Below, one piece after another: positions 22,941 through 31,048 of a DNA stretch of 32,266 bases. The number at the start of each line of letters is the position of its first letter. The first letter of the stretch is position 1. Source of the stretch: Bacteroidales bacterium UBA4230 (lineage in GTDB: Bacteria; Bacteroidota; Bacteroidia; Bacteroidales; UBA932); the NCBI GenBank assembly GCA_002395605.1, contig DGXO01000079.1, positions 1-32,266 of the forward strand. The letters run 5' to 3'. The notes below the pieces were generated by a model. It did not search any database. It was not told the DNA's origin and saw only the letters and a program-made list of their open reading frames with translations. The position numbers were made by a program, and so were the translations under genes.

Positions 22941-24707
22941 CTACTTGATGCTTTTGTCAAAATAACGGGTATGGAGGAGTTTCTCCGAAAGCTCGCCAAG
23001 GGGCTCTCCAAGATAAACCTCGTAGAGCTGCTTGATGTCCGGGTTCTCGTGGCTCTTGCGGATGGGCTTGCCTTCGTCTTCGCGGTAAATGGCAGCCGCG
23101 CGGGCCTTCAGGACCTCTATGTTGCCGTGGTGGTAGGGCTGACCGGCGCCGCCTATGCAGCCTCCGGGGCAGGCCATAACCTCAACAACGTGGTAATTGA
23201 GCTCTCCCTTGCGGAGCTTGTCCATGAGATAGCGGGCGTTTCCAAGGGTATGCGCCACGCAAACCTTCAAGGGGAAGCCGTCTATGTCAATGGTGGCTTC
23301 CTTTATGCCGTCCAGGCCGCGTACGGCGGTAAACTCCAGACGGGGCAGGGTTTTGCCGGTAAACACCTCATATACAGTGCGGAGGGCGGCCTCCATTACG
23401 CCGCCGGTTGCGCCGAATATGGCACCTGCACCGGAGGATTCTCCCATGGGAGTGTCGAAGTCGGAGTCCGGAAGGCTCTCAAAGTCTATGTTGGAGCGCT
23501 TTATGAGGCGGGCCAGTTCACGGGTGGAGATTGAGTAGTCTACGTCCGGGTTTCCGTTTACGGAGAATTCCTCGCGCTCGCACTCGTACTTCTTGGCAAG
23601 GCAGGGCATTATGGACACCACCACCAGTTTCTCGCGGGGGATTCCCATTTTTTCGGCCCAATAGTTCTTGGCGATGGCCCCGAACATCTGTGCCGGGGAT
23701 TTGGCCGATGAAGGATACTCCAGAAGATCCGGGTAGTTGTGCTCATAGAAATTCACCCAGGCCGGGCAGCAGGATGTCATGATGGGGAGCTTCACGCTCT
23801 TGTCACCGCCAAGGAAGGCCCTCAGGCGGTGGAGGATTTCGGCACCCTCTTCCATAATGGTGAGGTCTGCGGCGAAGTCCGTGTCAAACACATAGTCGAA
23901 GCCAAGGTAACGGAGGGAGGTTGCAAGCTTGCCGGTGACAATGGTGCCGGGCTTCATGCCGAATTCCTCTCCAAGTGCCACGCGAACCGCCGGGGCGGGC
24001 TGGGCTATCACTATCTTTTCAGGGTTGCAGAGGTCGTCCAGGAGGCGGTCTGTGTTGTCACGCTCAGTGAGTGCTCCGGTGGGGCAGACGGCCACGCACT
24101 GACCGCAGTAGGTGCAGTCGGTGTCCTTGAACATGCGGTCAAAGGTAGGGGCGATGGTGGTCTCAAAGCCGCGACGTACGGCGCCAAGAACGCCCACCGT
24201 CTGGACCTGGTTGCAAACGGACTCGCAGCGGCGGCAAAGGATGCACTTGTCCATGTTGCGGGTAATGGCGACGGTCTCCTCTTTCTTCCTCACGCTCTGC
24301 TCTCCCTTGTAGGTCATGCGGCGGATGTTGAAGCGGGTCACCAGTTTCTGGAGCTCGCAGTCCGAGCACTTGGGACAGGTAAGGCAGTCGTTGGGGTGGT
24401 CGGAGAGGATAAGTTCGGCCACGGTTTTGCGGGCGCGCACCACACGGGCCGAATTTGTGCGCACAACCATGCCTTCCATGACCTGGGTGGCGCAGGAAGG
24501 GGCCAGGTTGCGCCTTCCCTCAACTTCCACAACGCAAATTCGGCACGAAGCCGGGGTATTCTTCACGCAAGTGCCCTTGAGGTCCATGTGGCACAGCGCG
24601 GGTATCTTTATGCCGATGGTGGCGGCGGCGTCAAGGATGCTTGTTCCCTTGGGCACGCTAACGGCCCTGCCATCTATTGTAAGGGTAATTATAGTAGTAT
24701 TTTCCAT
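22941..24707 (-). CDS. hydA: [FeFe] hydrogenase catalytic subunit
   Basis: HydA makes or oxidises H2 at the H-cluster in the cytosol. The 588-residue protein has, in order, an N-terminal [2Fe-2S] domain (CHMDLKGTC, CRIC), a His/Cys3 cluster (HPNDCLTCPKCSDCELQ), two [4Fe-4S] clusters (CILCRRCESVC; CTYCGQCVAVCPTGAL) and the H-cluster domain with L1 TSCCPAWVNF, L2 MPCLAKKYECER and L3 ACPGGCIGGAGQP. L3 has Ala where many have Gly. A Shine-Dalgarno-like AAAGGAG lies before the ATG, unusual here. It follows hydB by 12 bp. The HydABC combination is that of electron-bifurcating (group A3) enzymes using NADH and ferredoxin, though bifurcation cannot be proven by sequence. Confidence 0.97.
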   Translation of the reverse strand: MENTTIITLTIDGRAVSVPKGTSILDAAATIGIKIPALCHMDLKGTCVKNTPASCRICVVEVEGRRNLAPSCATQVMEGMVVRTNSARVVRARKTVAELILSDHPNDCLTCPKCSDCELQKLVTRFNIRRMTYKGEQSVRKKEETVAITRNMDKCILCRRCESVCNQVQTVGVLGAVRRGFETTIAPTFDRMFKDTDCTYCGQCVAVCPTGALTERDNTDRLLDDLCNPEKIVIAQPAPAVRVALGEEFGMKPGTIVTGKLATSLRYLGFDYVFDTDFAADLTIMEEGAEILHRLRAFLGGDKSVKLPIMTSCCPAWVNFYEHNYPDLLEYPSSAKSPAQMFGAIAKNYWAEKMGIPREKLVVVSIMPCLAKKYECEREEFSVNGNPDVDYSISTRELARLIKRSNIDFESLPDSDFDTPMGESSGAGAIFGATGGVMEAALRTVYEVFTGKTLPRLEFTAVRGLDGIKEATIDIDGFPLKVCVAHTLGNARYLMDKLRKGELNYHVVEVMACPGGCIGGAGQPYHHGNIEVLKARAAAIYREDEGKPIRKSHENPDIKQLYEVYLGEPLGELSEKLLHTRYFDKSIK

Positions 24708-24719
24708 AGCGTGCTCCTT

Positions 24720-26624
24720 TTAGATAACTTTAATGGCTCCGAACTTGCATCGTGACAGGCACATGCCGCAGCGGATACATTTTTCCGGATTTATCACGAA
24801 CGGTTTTCTCACTTCTCCGGCAATGGCTTCGGCGGGGCACCCGCGGGCGCAGGCGCTGCAGCCCTTGCACAGGGCCGGATCTATGGAATAGGTAAGGAGG
24901 CTCTTGCACTTGTGGGCGCGGCACTTGTGGTCACGCACGTGTTCCTCGTACTCTTCCCTGAAGTTTGCGAGGGTGGAGAGGACGGGGTTGGGAGAAGTCT
25001 GGCCAAGGCCGCAAAGGGCGGTGTCCTTGATCACTTTTGCAAGGTTTTCAAGGGTTTCTATGTCTTCTTCGGTGCCACGGCCGTCCGTTATGCGGGTAAG
25101 GATTTCCAGCATACGGCGGTTTCCGATTCGGCACGGGGTGCACTTTCCGCAGGACTCGTCCACGGTGAATTCCAGGAAGAACTTTGCAACGGACACCATG
25201 CAGTCGTCTTCGTCCATGACTATCATGCCGCCGGAGCCCATCATTGAGCCTGCAGCAGCAAGTGACTCATAGTCAATGGGAATGTCCAGGTGCTTTTCCG
25301 TGAGGCAGCCACCGGAGGGACCGCCGGTCTGGACGGCCTTGAACTTCTTGCCGCCCTTTACGCCGCCGCCGATGTCGTAGATGATCTCACGGAGGGTTGT
25401 GCCCATGGGAACCTCTATGAGGCCCACGTTATTGATCTTTCCGGCAAGGGCGAACACCTTTGTGCCCTTGGATTTTTCCGTGCCGATGGACGCGAACCAC
25501 TGGGGACCCTTTGTAAGGATTACGGGGACGTTTGCCAGGGTTTCAACGTTGTTCACGTTTGTGGGATTGCCGAAGTAGCCGGCTTCGGCCGGGAACGGCG
25601 GCTTGAGGGTGGGCTCTCCCCTCTTTCCTTCCATGGAGTGGATGAGGGCGGTCTCTTCACCGCACACGAACGCGCCGGCGCCGTAACGGATTTCTATGTC
25701 AAAGTCAAAGCCGGTTCCAAGGATGTTCTTTCCAAGGAGGCCGTATTCACGGGCCTGGCCGATTGCAACCTTCAGGCGGTGCACCGCCAGGGGGTATTCA
25801 GCCCTTATATATATAAGGCCGTGATGGGCGTTTATGCAGTAGCCGCATATCATCATCGCCTCGATGACGGAGTTGGGGTCTCCCTCCATTATGGAACGGT
25901 CCATGAATGCGCCGGGGTCTCCTTCATCCGCGTTGCAGACAACATATTTGTCCGGGGCGTCGAACTTCCGGGCGATTTCCCACTTTACGCCGGTGGGGAA
26001 ACCGGCGCCGCCGCGGCCCCTGAGGCCGGACGCCTTGATGTCTGCGAGAACGTCTTCAGAGGGTCTCTGGAGGCTTTGGGCCAAGGCTTTGTAGCCGTCA
26101 CGGGCTATGTATTCACGGATGTCTTCCGGGTTAATGAAGCCGCAGTTGCGGAGGGCTATCCTCATCTGCTTGCGGTAGAAGTTCATGTGCTTGGAGTCAC
26201 TGATGTGCTGCCCGGTGGAAGGGTCTACGTACAGGAGGCGCTCCACCCTGTTCCCGGCAAGGATATGCGAGGTGACTATTTCCTCAACATCCTCCGGACG
26301 CACGGAGGTATAGAAGGTGTTGTCCGGGACTATCTTCACGATAGGGCCTTTCTCGCAGAAGCCGAAGCAGCCGGGGACAACTACATCCACTTTATCCTCA
26401 ATTGAGTGAGCCTTCAGGGACTCTTGGAAATTCTGGGCAATCTTTGCGCTTTCGGAGGCTTTGCAACCGGTACCGCCACAGCAAAGGATTTGCATGTGCG
26501 GGGTGCCTTTCTCAAGGCCGGCGGCCTGCGCCGACGTAGCCTTGTTGCTCTCCTCCCTTTGAGACAGGGCTTTCAGGGCTTCCTGTCTGATGCCTTCAAG
26601 GACATCCGGTGAGTTTATGGTCAT
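24720..26624 (-). CDS. hydB: NuoF-like NADH-binding subunit of [FeFe] hydrogenase
   Basis: HydB is the flavin and NAD(H) site of the trimeric hydrogenase. The 634-residue protein has an N-terminal [2Fe-2S] thioredoxin-like domain (ILCCGGTGCKASES and CFGFCEKGP), the NuoF core with GRGGAGFPTGVKWE (NADH) and CNADEGDPGAFMDR (FMN), the NuoF cluster ESCGKCTPCRIG, and a C-terminal two-cluster ferredoxin (CKGCSACARGCPAEAI and CIRCGMCLSRCKFGAI). It is the first gene of hydB-hydA-hydC. The 66 bp between its ATG and the minisatellite contain no clear TAnnTTTG, so the promoter is not identified. Confidence 0.96.
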   Translation of the reverse strand: MTINSPDVLEGIRQEALKALSQREESNKATSAQAAGLEKGTPHMQILCCGGTGCKASESAKIAQNFQESLKAHSIEDKVDVVVPGCFGFCEKGPIVKIVPDNTFYTSVRPEDVEEIVTSHILAGNRVERLLYVDPSTGQHISDSKHMNFYRKQMRIALRNCGFINPEDIREYIARDGYKALAQSLQRPSEDVLADIKASGLRGRGGAGFPTGVKWEIARKFDAPDKYVVCNADEGDPGAFMDRSIMEGDPNSVIEAMMICGYCINAHHGLIYIRAEYPLAVHRLKVAIGQAREYGLLGKNILGTGFDFDIEIRYGAGAFVCGEETALIHSMEGKRGEPTLKPPFPAEAGYFGNPTNVNNVETLANVPVILTKGPQWFASIGTEKSKGTKVFALAGKINNVGLIEVPMGTTLREIIYDIGGGVKGGKKFKAVQTGGPSGGCLTEKHLDIPIDYESLAAAGSMMGSGGMIVMDEDDCMVSVAKFFLEFTVDESCGKCTPCRIGNRRMLEILTRITDGRGTEEDIETLENLAKVIKDTALCGLGQTSPNPVLSTLANFREEYEEHVRDHKCRAHKCKSLLTYSIDPALCKGCSACARGCPAEAIAGEVRKPFVINPEKCIRCGMCLSRCKFGAIKVI

Positions 26625-26690
26625 TGTTTTGGGGTTAAGTAATTATAGGTCGCTAATTTAGGAATTATTTTCCATCCTGCCAAACTTTGC

Positions 26691-26925
26691 GCCCCGCCCG
26701 GACACGGAAATGCCCGTTTTCGTGGCCGAAGCCTGCGATTTGGCCCGCCCGAGCACGGGAACACCCTCCAAACGTGCTCGAAACCTGCATTTTGCCCCGC
26801 CCGAGCACGAAAACACCCCCCAAAACGTGCTCGAAGCCTGCGATTTGCCCCGCTCGAGCACAAAAACGCCCCCCAAACGTGCTCGAAGCCTGCGTTTTGG
26901 CCCGCCCGAGCACAAAAACACATAT
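26691..26925. repeat. Minisatellite of 51-53 bp hairpin units
   Basis: Units begin near 26691, 26743, 26794, 26847 and 26900; the first is diverged and the last is cut short. Each full unit has CGAGCAC and GTGCTCG arms around a 17-18 nt A/C-rich loop, joined by GCCTGCGATTTG-like linkers, so each could fold on either strand. The tract fills the space between divergent hydB and the CotH gene. Open frames crossing it on both strands are by-products of periodicity. Confidence 0.9.
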
Positions 26926-26972
26926 TTTGCAACAAAACCAGCTGAGAGCAAGCACAAATACGGAAGTTTTCA

Positions 26973-26980
26973 TAACTTTG
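26973..26980 (+). promoter_or_regulatory. -7 box for the CotH lipoprotein gene
   Basis: TAACTTTG fits TAnnTTTG and ends 5 nt before the ATG at 26986, implying a leaderless transcript. No -33 element at standard spacing. Confidence 0.5.
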
Positions 26981-26985
26981 CCGCT

Positions 26986-28467
26986 ATGAGAAAACTACTT
27001 TCATGGCTAATCATTTCGCTTTGCCTTTCGGCCTGCACGGCGGATGTTGTTCCCCGCCCGCAGGAAGCGGCGTTTCCACAGGACTTCTTCGACTTCCGCG
27101 TCAAGGTCGAAGGCCGTGAATACAAGCCGGTTAGTGTATACGACGGCGGCTGCATTGTGTTTGTGCCGGGCGGGACGGACCTCACCGAAGTGGTGGCATC
27201 ATTCGAAAGCAGCGGCATTACCGCCGTCACCGTAAACGGCGTAGCCCAGGAGAGCGGGGTTTCGGCCAACAATTTCAAAAACTATAAAAAGGGCGTGGAT
27301 TTCCGCCTGGAGTTTGAAGACGGGAAAACGCAGGACTATAACGTGAAGGTTATAGATACGGATCTGCCGGTTGTCACCATCGACACCGACAAACCCGGGA
27401 AAATCACCAGCAAGACAACCTGGAGAGGCTCTTCCATGAAAATCATGGGGGAAAACCACAAGATGACGGATATCGGCCCGGCCGAAATAAGGGGCCGCGG
27501 CAACTGGACCTGGGACAAGTACCCCAAGAAACCGTATGCGCTGAAACTTGGGAACGCCCGGAAAGTTCTGGGAATGCCGGCGCATAAAAGATGGGTGCTA
27601 CTGGCCGAATACCGTGGTTTTATTGGGAATCCGCTTGCATTTGAGGCTTCCCGGCGGGCTCCGTCCATAGACTGGGCTCCCCGCGGGCGGTTTGTGGAAC
27701 TTGTCCTCAACGGGCAGTTCCAGGGGCTGTACTACCTCTGCGAGCAAATAAAGATTGACCCTGACAGGGTGAACATTTCAAAGGAAGGAGGCTATCTGCT
27801 TGAGTACGACGAACTTTACGACGAACGGCACAAGTTCAAGTCGTCCGGTTTCGGCCTCCCCGTCCAGATAAAGTACCCGGACGAAGACCTCACTGACGCC
27901 CAGATGGACTACATCCGGAACTTCATCAACGAGATGGAGGCCGAAATAAAGAAAATAGGGTTGCCAGGTGGCAGCCGCTATACGGAGTATCTGGACATGG
28001 ACAGTTTTGCCGATTACTGGATGGTGCTTGAAACCGTTTCCAACTATGAGGCCTATAAGCCGAGGAGCGTGAAGATGTTCAAGGGCCTGGACGGCGTGGA
28101 CAGTCCGGAAGGCACGGTGTGCAAACTCAAGGCCGGGCCTCTTTGGGACCAGGAACTGTTCCTTGTAGACAAGAAGTTCAACTCCAAGGACATGTACTAC
28201 TACAAGTACCTGTTCAAGGATCCCGCGTTTGTCCAGACAGTGAAAAAGCGATGGGAGGTTTACAAGGGTAATATTTTGGGAAACAACCAGTACGAGCCAT
28301 TCCTGGATTACATGGAAGACATTGTTTCCACCATCAAGGTGAGCGCCAACCGCGACATTGCGCTATGGGGGAACAAATACTTCACCCTTTCGGGGGAAGC
28401 GTCGGCCGTACGGGGCGGTTTTGTCTCAAAGATAGAGTGGATGGACCGTGAGATTCAGAAGTTGTAA
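26986..28467 (+). CDS. CotH-family lipoprotein
   Basis: The start ATG at 26986 gives a clean lipoprotein signal (MRKLLSWLIISLCLSAC, lipid on Cys17), so the 493-residue protein is anchored in the envelope. The first domain (about residues 40-125) is a beta-rich repeat-like region; from about 140 onward CotH motifs appear: RGRGNWTWDKYPKKPY, HKRWVLLAEY, NGQFQGLYYLCEQI and GGYLLEYD. CotH proteins have an atypical protein-kinase fold; in spore formers one member phosphorylates coat proteins. In the metal-binding segment GPLWDQE replaces the usual GPLWDFD. Bacteroidales often carry such lipoproteins with unknown targets. An in-frame extension back through the minisatellite is not real, as it would bury the signal peptide. 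Confidence 0.88.
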   Translation: MRKLLSWLIISLCLSACTADVVPRPQEAAFPQDFFDFRVKVEGREYKPVSVYDGGCIVFVPGGTDLTEVVASFESSGITAVTVNGVAQESGVSANNFKNYKKGVDFRLEFEDGKTQDYNVKVIDTDLPVVTIDTDKPGKITSKTTWRGSSMKIMGENHKMTDIGPAEIRGRGNWTWDKYPKKPYALKLGNARKVLGMPAHKRWVLLAEYRGFIGNPLAFEASRRAPSIDWAPRGRFVELVLNGQFQGLYYLCEQIKIDPDRVNISKEGGYLLEYDELYDERHKFKSSGFGLPVQIKYPDEDLTDAQMDYIRNFINEMEAEIKKIGLPGGSRYTEYLDMDSFADYWMVLETVSNYEAYKPRSVKMFKGLDGVDSPEGTVCKLKAGPLWDQELFLVDKKFNSKDMYYYKYLFKDPAFVQTVKKRWEVYKGNILGNNQYEPFLDYMEDIVSTIKVSANRDIALWGNKYFTLSGEASAVRGGFVSKIEWMDREIQKL

Positions 28468-28493
28468 GCAGTAATACCCTGTAGTCGCAGAAC

Positions 28494-28898
28494 CTACAGC
28501 GCCAAAGCCAGCCTCTGGCAAATTGTTTTAATTCCTTTACTGATACGGCTTTGCATCTGCGGGCGAGGATGTCGGAGTCCGTTGGCGTAATGGCTTAACT
28601 GTTGTTCGGCAATGCCGGTTTCTTTGGACAATGCTTTGCGAGTTATATAGTTATCAGTGTATTTCAGTTGCGCTCGTGTGGAAAGGTGAAACGATGGGGT
28701 CCATTCTCCCTGTAGTTCCATAGGTACGGGGGCCCCGTCCTCTACAAGGCAAGAAACATGAAAGGCAAGAGCATCGACAATGTTCTTTTCCACTTCTTCC
28801 AGAGTATGTCCTGTTGCTACACAGGCTATTCCCTCATTGGCGGGTGCTGCTGCAAAATTATTGGGCACCCAATCAATATTAATATGTACTGTTCCCAT
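28494..28898 (-). CDS. hicB: HicB-like antitoxin
   Basis: The 134-residue protein has an N-terminal HicB fold (IACVATGHTLEEVEKNIVDALAFH) that normally masks the HicA RNase, and a C-terminal helix-turn-helix (LSKETGIAEQQLSHYANGLRHP) for binding its own promoter. The usual partner hicA lies just upstream but only its C-terminal third remains (28902-29003), so this is an orphan antitoxin or a repressor. It could still neutralise HicA encoded elsewhere. It converges on the CotH gene; a weak hairpin (CTGTAG/CTACAG, 28479-28499) overlaps its stop. Confidence 0.8.
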   Translation of the reverse strand: MGTVHINIDWVPNNFAAAPANEGIACVATGHTLEEVEKNIVDALAFHVSCLVEDGAPVPMELQGEWTPSFHLSTRAQLKYTDNYITRKALSKETGIAEQQLSHYANGLRHPRPQMQSRISKGIKTICQRLALAL

Positions 28899-28901
28899 AA
28901 T

Positions 28902-29003
28902 CTATTTCCATCCGGCCTGTTTCCAGATGCTGTTCAGTATTTCCTGGCTCAAAGTATCACTGTTCTTACCACTGACCGTGACTGTCCCGGATTTGCCGTT
29001 GCT
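28902..29003 (-). pseudogene. hicA toxin remnant
   Basis: After a stop at 29004-29006, 33 codons read SNGKSGTVTVSGKNSDTL and end NSIWKQAGWK, TAG, matching the last half of HicA, an mRNA interferase of about 60 residues (strand KSGTVTV, then the terminal KQAG helix). The part with the catalytic histidine is absent in every frame upstream. It lies 3 bp before hicB, the normal gene order. Confidence 0.65.
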
Positions 29004-29092
29004 CTAAGAATTCTCCACTCAATATTTCGTTGGGCAATTGAAATAAAATATATATATTTGCATCGTCATCCGGCGGTGACAGCCCTGCCGCC

Positions 29093-29767
29093 TTAATGGA
29101 TACCAGGGGGAGCTGAGGTGGTATCAGATGACTCTTTTGCATAAGCCGTGAGTACCCAGATTTTGGGCTCCGGCTTTTTTCCGTTTGTTCGAAAGTTTTT
29201 TCGTATTATGGCAAGGTAGCCGTCATGTTTAAGAACAACTTTATCGGAATCTTCAAAATACAGCGTTCCTTCTTGAATCATTGAAGTGATTCTATCAATC
29301 ATTTGATTGACAGTGGGAAAATCTTTCTGATTAATATGCTTGACTAAAATATGTCTTACACCAAAATTATCATCTCCCCAAACAAGGTCTATTTGACCAA
29401 TATCCTCTCTGCTGAATACGGCTCTTAAATCTCCCTCCTGATGGTCTATTAAGAACCAGAATGCTTCTTTGGGCTTCCCCTCAAAGCCGGTATATATATT
29501 TCCAAATGGGCCGAAAGCATGGGGGATGTCTTCTTCATTGGGAATAATCGTAGGAAGAAGCTCTGGCTCAGATGTATAGCCAATAAGCATCTCAAATGGC
29601 ACGCCTATTATTTGAGCTGCTTTCTGAATAGTGTAGAGGTTCTTTGTCTTGAAAAGGATGTTGACATTCTGTCGTTGTACGCCCATACGGCGGGCAAACT
29701 CGGCTTTACTTATACCTTTTCTTTCCAAAAGAGCCGGCCCCTTTTCTTCAAAAAATGTTTTTGCCAT
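29093..29767 (-). CDS. HTH protein with probable phage-type (PBECR-like) nuclease domain
   Basis: From the ATG at 29767 the product has 224 residues. Residues 7 to about 55 form a Cro/C1-type helix-turn-helix (GISKAEFARRMGVQRQNVN ... AAQIIGVPFEMLIGY). The C-terminal 110 residues (GVRHILVKHINQKDFP, then MIQEGTLYFEDSDKVVLKH, YLAIIRKNF and IWVLTAYAKE) resemble the PBECR nuclease-toxin superfamily, with the candidate catalytic His in RHILVKH. It follows the 29769-30383 gene with one base between, so it is last of three. It could be a toxin fused to its own repressor, or a regulator that kept a dead nuclease domain. The DNA is clearly more AT-rich than the first 28 kb. Confidence 0.55.
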   Translation of the reverse strand: MAKTFFEEKGPALLERKGISKAEFARRMGVQRQNVNILFKTKNLYTIQKAAQIIGVPFEMLIGYTSEPELLPTIIPNEEDIPHAFGPFGNIYTGFEGKPKEAFWFLIDHQEGDLRAVFSREDIGQIDLVWGDDNFGVRHILVKHINQKDFPTVNQMIDRITSMIQEGTLYFEDSDKVVLKHDGYLAIIRKNFRTNGKKPEPKIWVLTAYAKESSDTTSAPPGIH

Positions 29768-29768
29768 G

Positions 29769-30383
29769 TTACCTGTGTATGCTCTCAATCTGGATACTTA
29801 ATGTATCAATGAATTGATTATGAGTTCTTTTTAAAATATGCTTTAGAGGATTTAGCATTATTCCCAGTTCGCCTTCAAATTCCGCATCAAAATCAGGTGC
29901 AGACGAATAAATCTGAATTCCAGATTGAGTCACATCCAAATATGAGGTATATGTCCTGTCATCTATGTTAATTGGTAAAGATGTATTATAACTCTTCCAG
30001 CGAAAACAATCATAAAATACATTATAAAGATAAAAACAGTGCTGGCTTTCGCTGACAAGAACATCTACATTGGCATTTTTCAGTGCGGACTCCAACTCTT
30101 CATCTTTTTCCCGCTGATAAAAATCTTGTTCAATATTCAAAAAAATAAGAGCCAACGTTCGCAAATCCATAAATGGCTTTGCCGGAAGCGATTTCTTAAT
30201 TGAATATATTATTGAATCCAACGTTTCCGTTTTGTCGTAAATAGAATTTGGGAAACGGTCATCGAGTTCTCTCATGACACTGTTCCGGATACTATGGTCT
30301 GTGTCAATAACGCCAAGAGCAAGATCCGTTTTACGAATATGCGTTTCCATATTCATAATTACAAAATATCTTTTACTAGCCAT
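29769..30383 (-). CDS. Uncharacterised protein, related to the upstream gene
   Basis: I do not recognise this 204-residue protein. It has no signal peptide or membrane span. Its start (RYFVIMNMETHIRK, then SVMRELDDRFPNSIYD and LPAKPFMDLRTLALI) parallels that of the preceding gene (RYIAIGIRYKAQLQV, SDLKKRFPEELFDYE, SPSSIADIRVKVLSL), so the two look like diverged paralogues that may form a heterodimer. The C-terminal half is acidic with several aromatic residues. It overlaps the upstream gene by 8 bp. Confidence 0.7.
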   Translation of the reverse strand: MASKRYFVIMNMETHIRKTDLALGVIDTDHSIRNSVMRELDDRFPNSIYDKTETLDSIIYSIKKSLPAKPFMDLRTLALIFLNIEQDFYQREKDEELESALKNANVDVLVSESQHCFYLYNVFYDCFRWKSYNTSLPINIDDRTYTSYLDVTQSGIQIYSSAPDFDAEFEGELGIMLNPLKHILKRTHNQFIDTLSIQIESIHR

Positions 30384-30900
30384 CGATAAAAACTTTTACT
30401 GTGTCAACTATTGGCTCATTTATAGCTAAATAAATAAGACTCTGGGTCTTATCTGTAATTTCATGGAAACTGTACCCTTCTTCAGGCAAGAATTTACACG
30501 AAGAACAATAAATCATAAAATAGTGGTACTCTGCTCTGACATCCTTGCCATTAAGAGTAAGTATTATAGGACGCTCATGATAGCTAAAAGAGCAATGCCC
30601 CGGTTCCTGAGCTATATTCTCCAGTTCCATAATAGAGGCCGCATTATGTAGTCTACCATTCAATTCAACTTCCTTTTTATCAAACGGGAGATTGCATAGA
30701 GAGAGCACTTTTACCCTAATATCTGCAATACTAGAAGGAGATATGTCATCCTTAAGGGAGAGACAATGTTTCTCTGACAAGGATTCATAGTCAAACAATT
30801 CTTCTGGAAACCTCTTCTTCAAATCAGAGATCATTTTATCATCTAATTGGACTTGTAGTTGTGCTTTATAGCGGATTCCTATTGCGATGTATCTTCCCAT
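30376..30900 (-). CDS. Uncharacterised protein, first gene of AT-rich cassette
   Basis: A 174-residue protein of unknown family. It begins MGRYIAIGIRYKAQLQVQL and has a KKRFPEELFD helix and a central NGRLHNAASIMELENIA segment; CSSC in the C-terminal part (YCSSCKFLP) could bind metal or form a disulfide, but only one pair is seen. Similarity to the next gene suggests duplication. It has a good promoter (30927-30958) and leads an operon ending in the HTH-nuclease-like gene. Base composition and the nearby recombinase suggest acquisition by transfer. Confidence 0.7.
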   Translation of the reverse strand: MGRYIAIGIRYKAQLQVQLDDKMISDLKKRFPEELFDYESLSEKHCLSLKDDISPSSIADIRVKVLSLCNLPFDKKEVELNGRLHNAASIMELENIAQEPGHCSFSYHERPIILTLNGKDVRAEYHYFMIYCSSCKFLPEEGYSFHEITDKTQSLIYLAINEPIVDTVKVFIDG

Positions 30901-30926
30901 TTTTATATGGCGTTATTATGCCAGCA

Positions 30927-30958
30927 CAAATGTAATAATTTTATATTACAAACGCAAA
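30927..30958 (-). promoter_or_regulatory. Promoter of the AT-rich three-gene cassette
   Basis: TTTG (30958-30955), 20 bases, then TACATTTG (30934-30927) on the minus strand fits the consensus; the ATG at 30900 follows 26 nt later. Confidence 0.65.
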
Positions 30959-30972
30959 TAGTTCATATTGTT

Positions 30973-31046
30973 TCATAAGTCTTGTTTTAGTGTCGCCCAA
31001 CGTTGGACGGCACTCACAAACTTATGAGACTGGTTTTCGAAAACCA
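30973..31046. promoter_or_regulatory. Nested palindromes in the recombinase upstream region
   Basis: TCATAAGT (30973-30980) and ACTTATGA (31020-31027) form an outer inverted repeat enclosing a 26-bp near-perfect palindrome centred on CAACGTTG (30989-31014, one mismatch and one G-T). It is followed by the perfect 16-bp palindrome TGGTTTTCGAAAACCA (31031-31046). They may be binding or crossover sites for the recombinase at 31228. The 30901-31227 intergenic region holds this, the shared motif, two TCACGTGA sites (31073-31080, 31135-31142) and the repeat at 31171; no gene is seen in it. Confidence 0.6.
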
Positions 31047-31048
31047 AC

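Noticed and set aside
23739..26405. Long plus-strand frames (338 and 371 codons) opposite hydA and hydB
   Set aside because: They are antisense shadows of strongly conserved hydrogenase genes with intact motifs on the minus strand.
26691..26925. CRISPR array
   Set aside because: The whole unit is conserved, including the linker and loop, with no unique spacers and no cas genes.
26621..26973. Open frames on both strands across the minisatellite (about 100 codons each)
   Set aside because: They arise from the 51-53 bp periodic, GC-rich repeat lacking stops; they overlap the hydB start or run into the CotH signal peptide and have no promoter or plausible protein character.
28905..29030. A complete hicA by frameshift
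   Set aside because: No frame upstream of the remaining C-terminal part encodes a recognisable HicA N terminus or catalytic His, so one frameshift cannot restore it.
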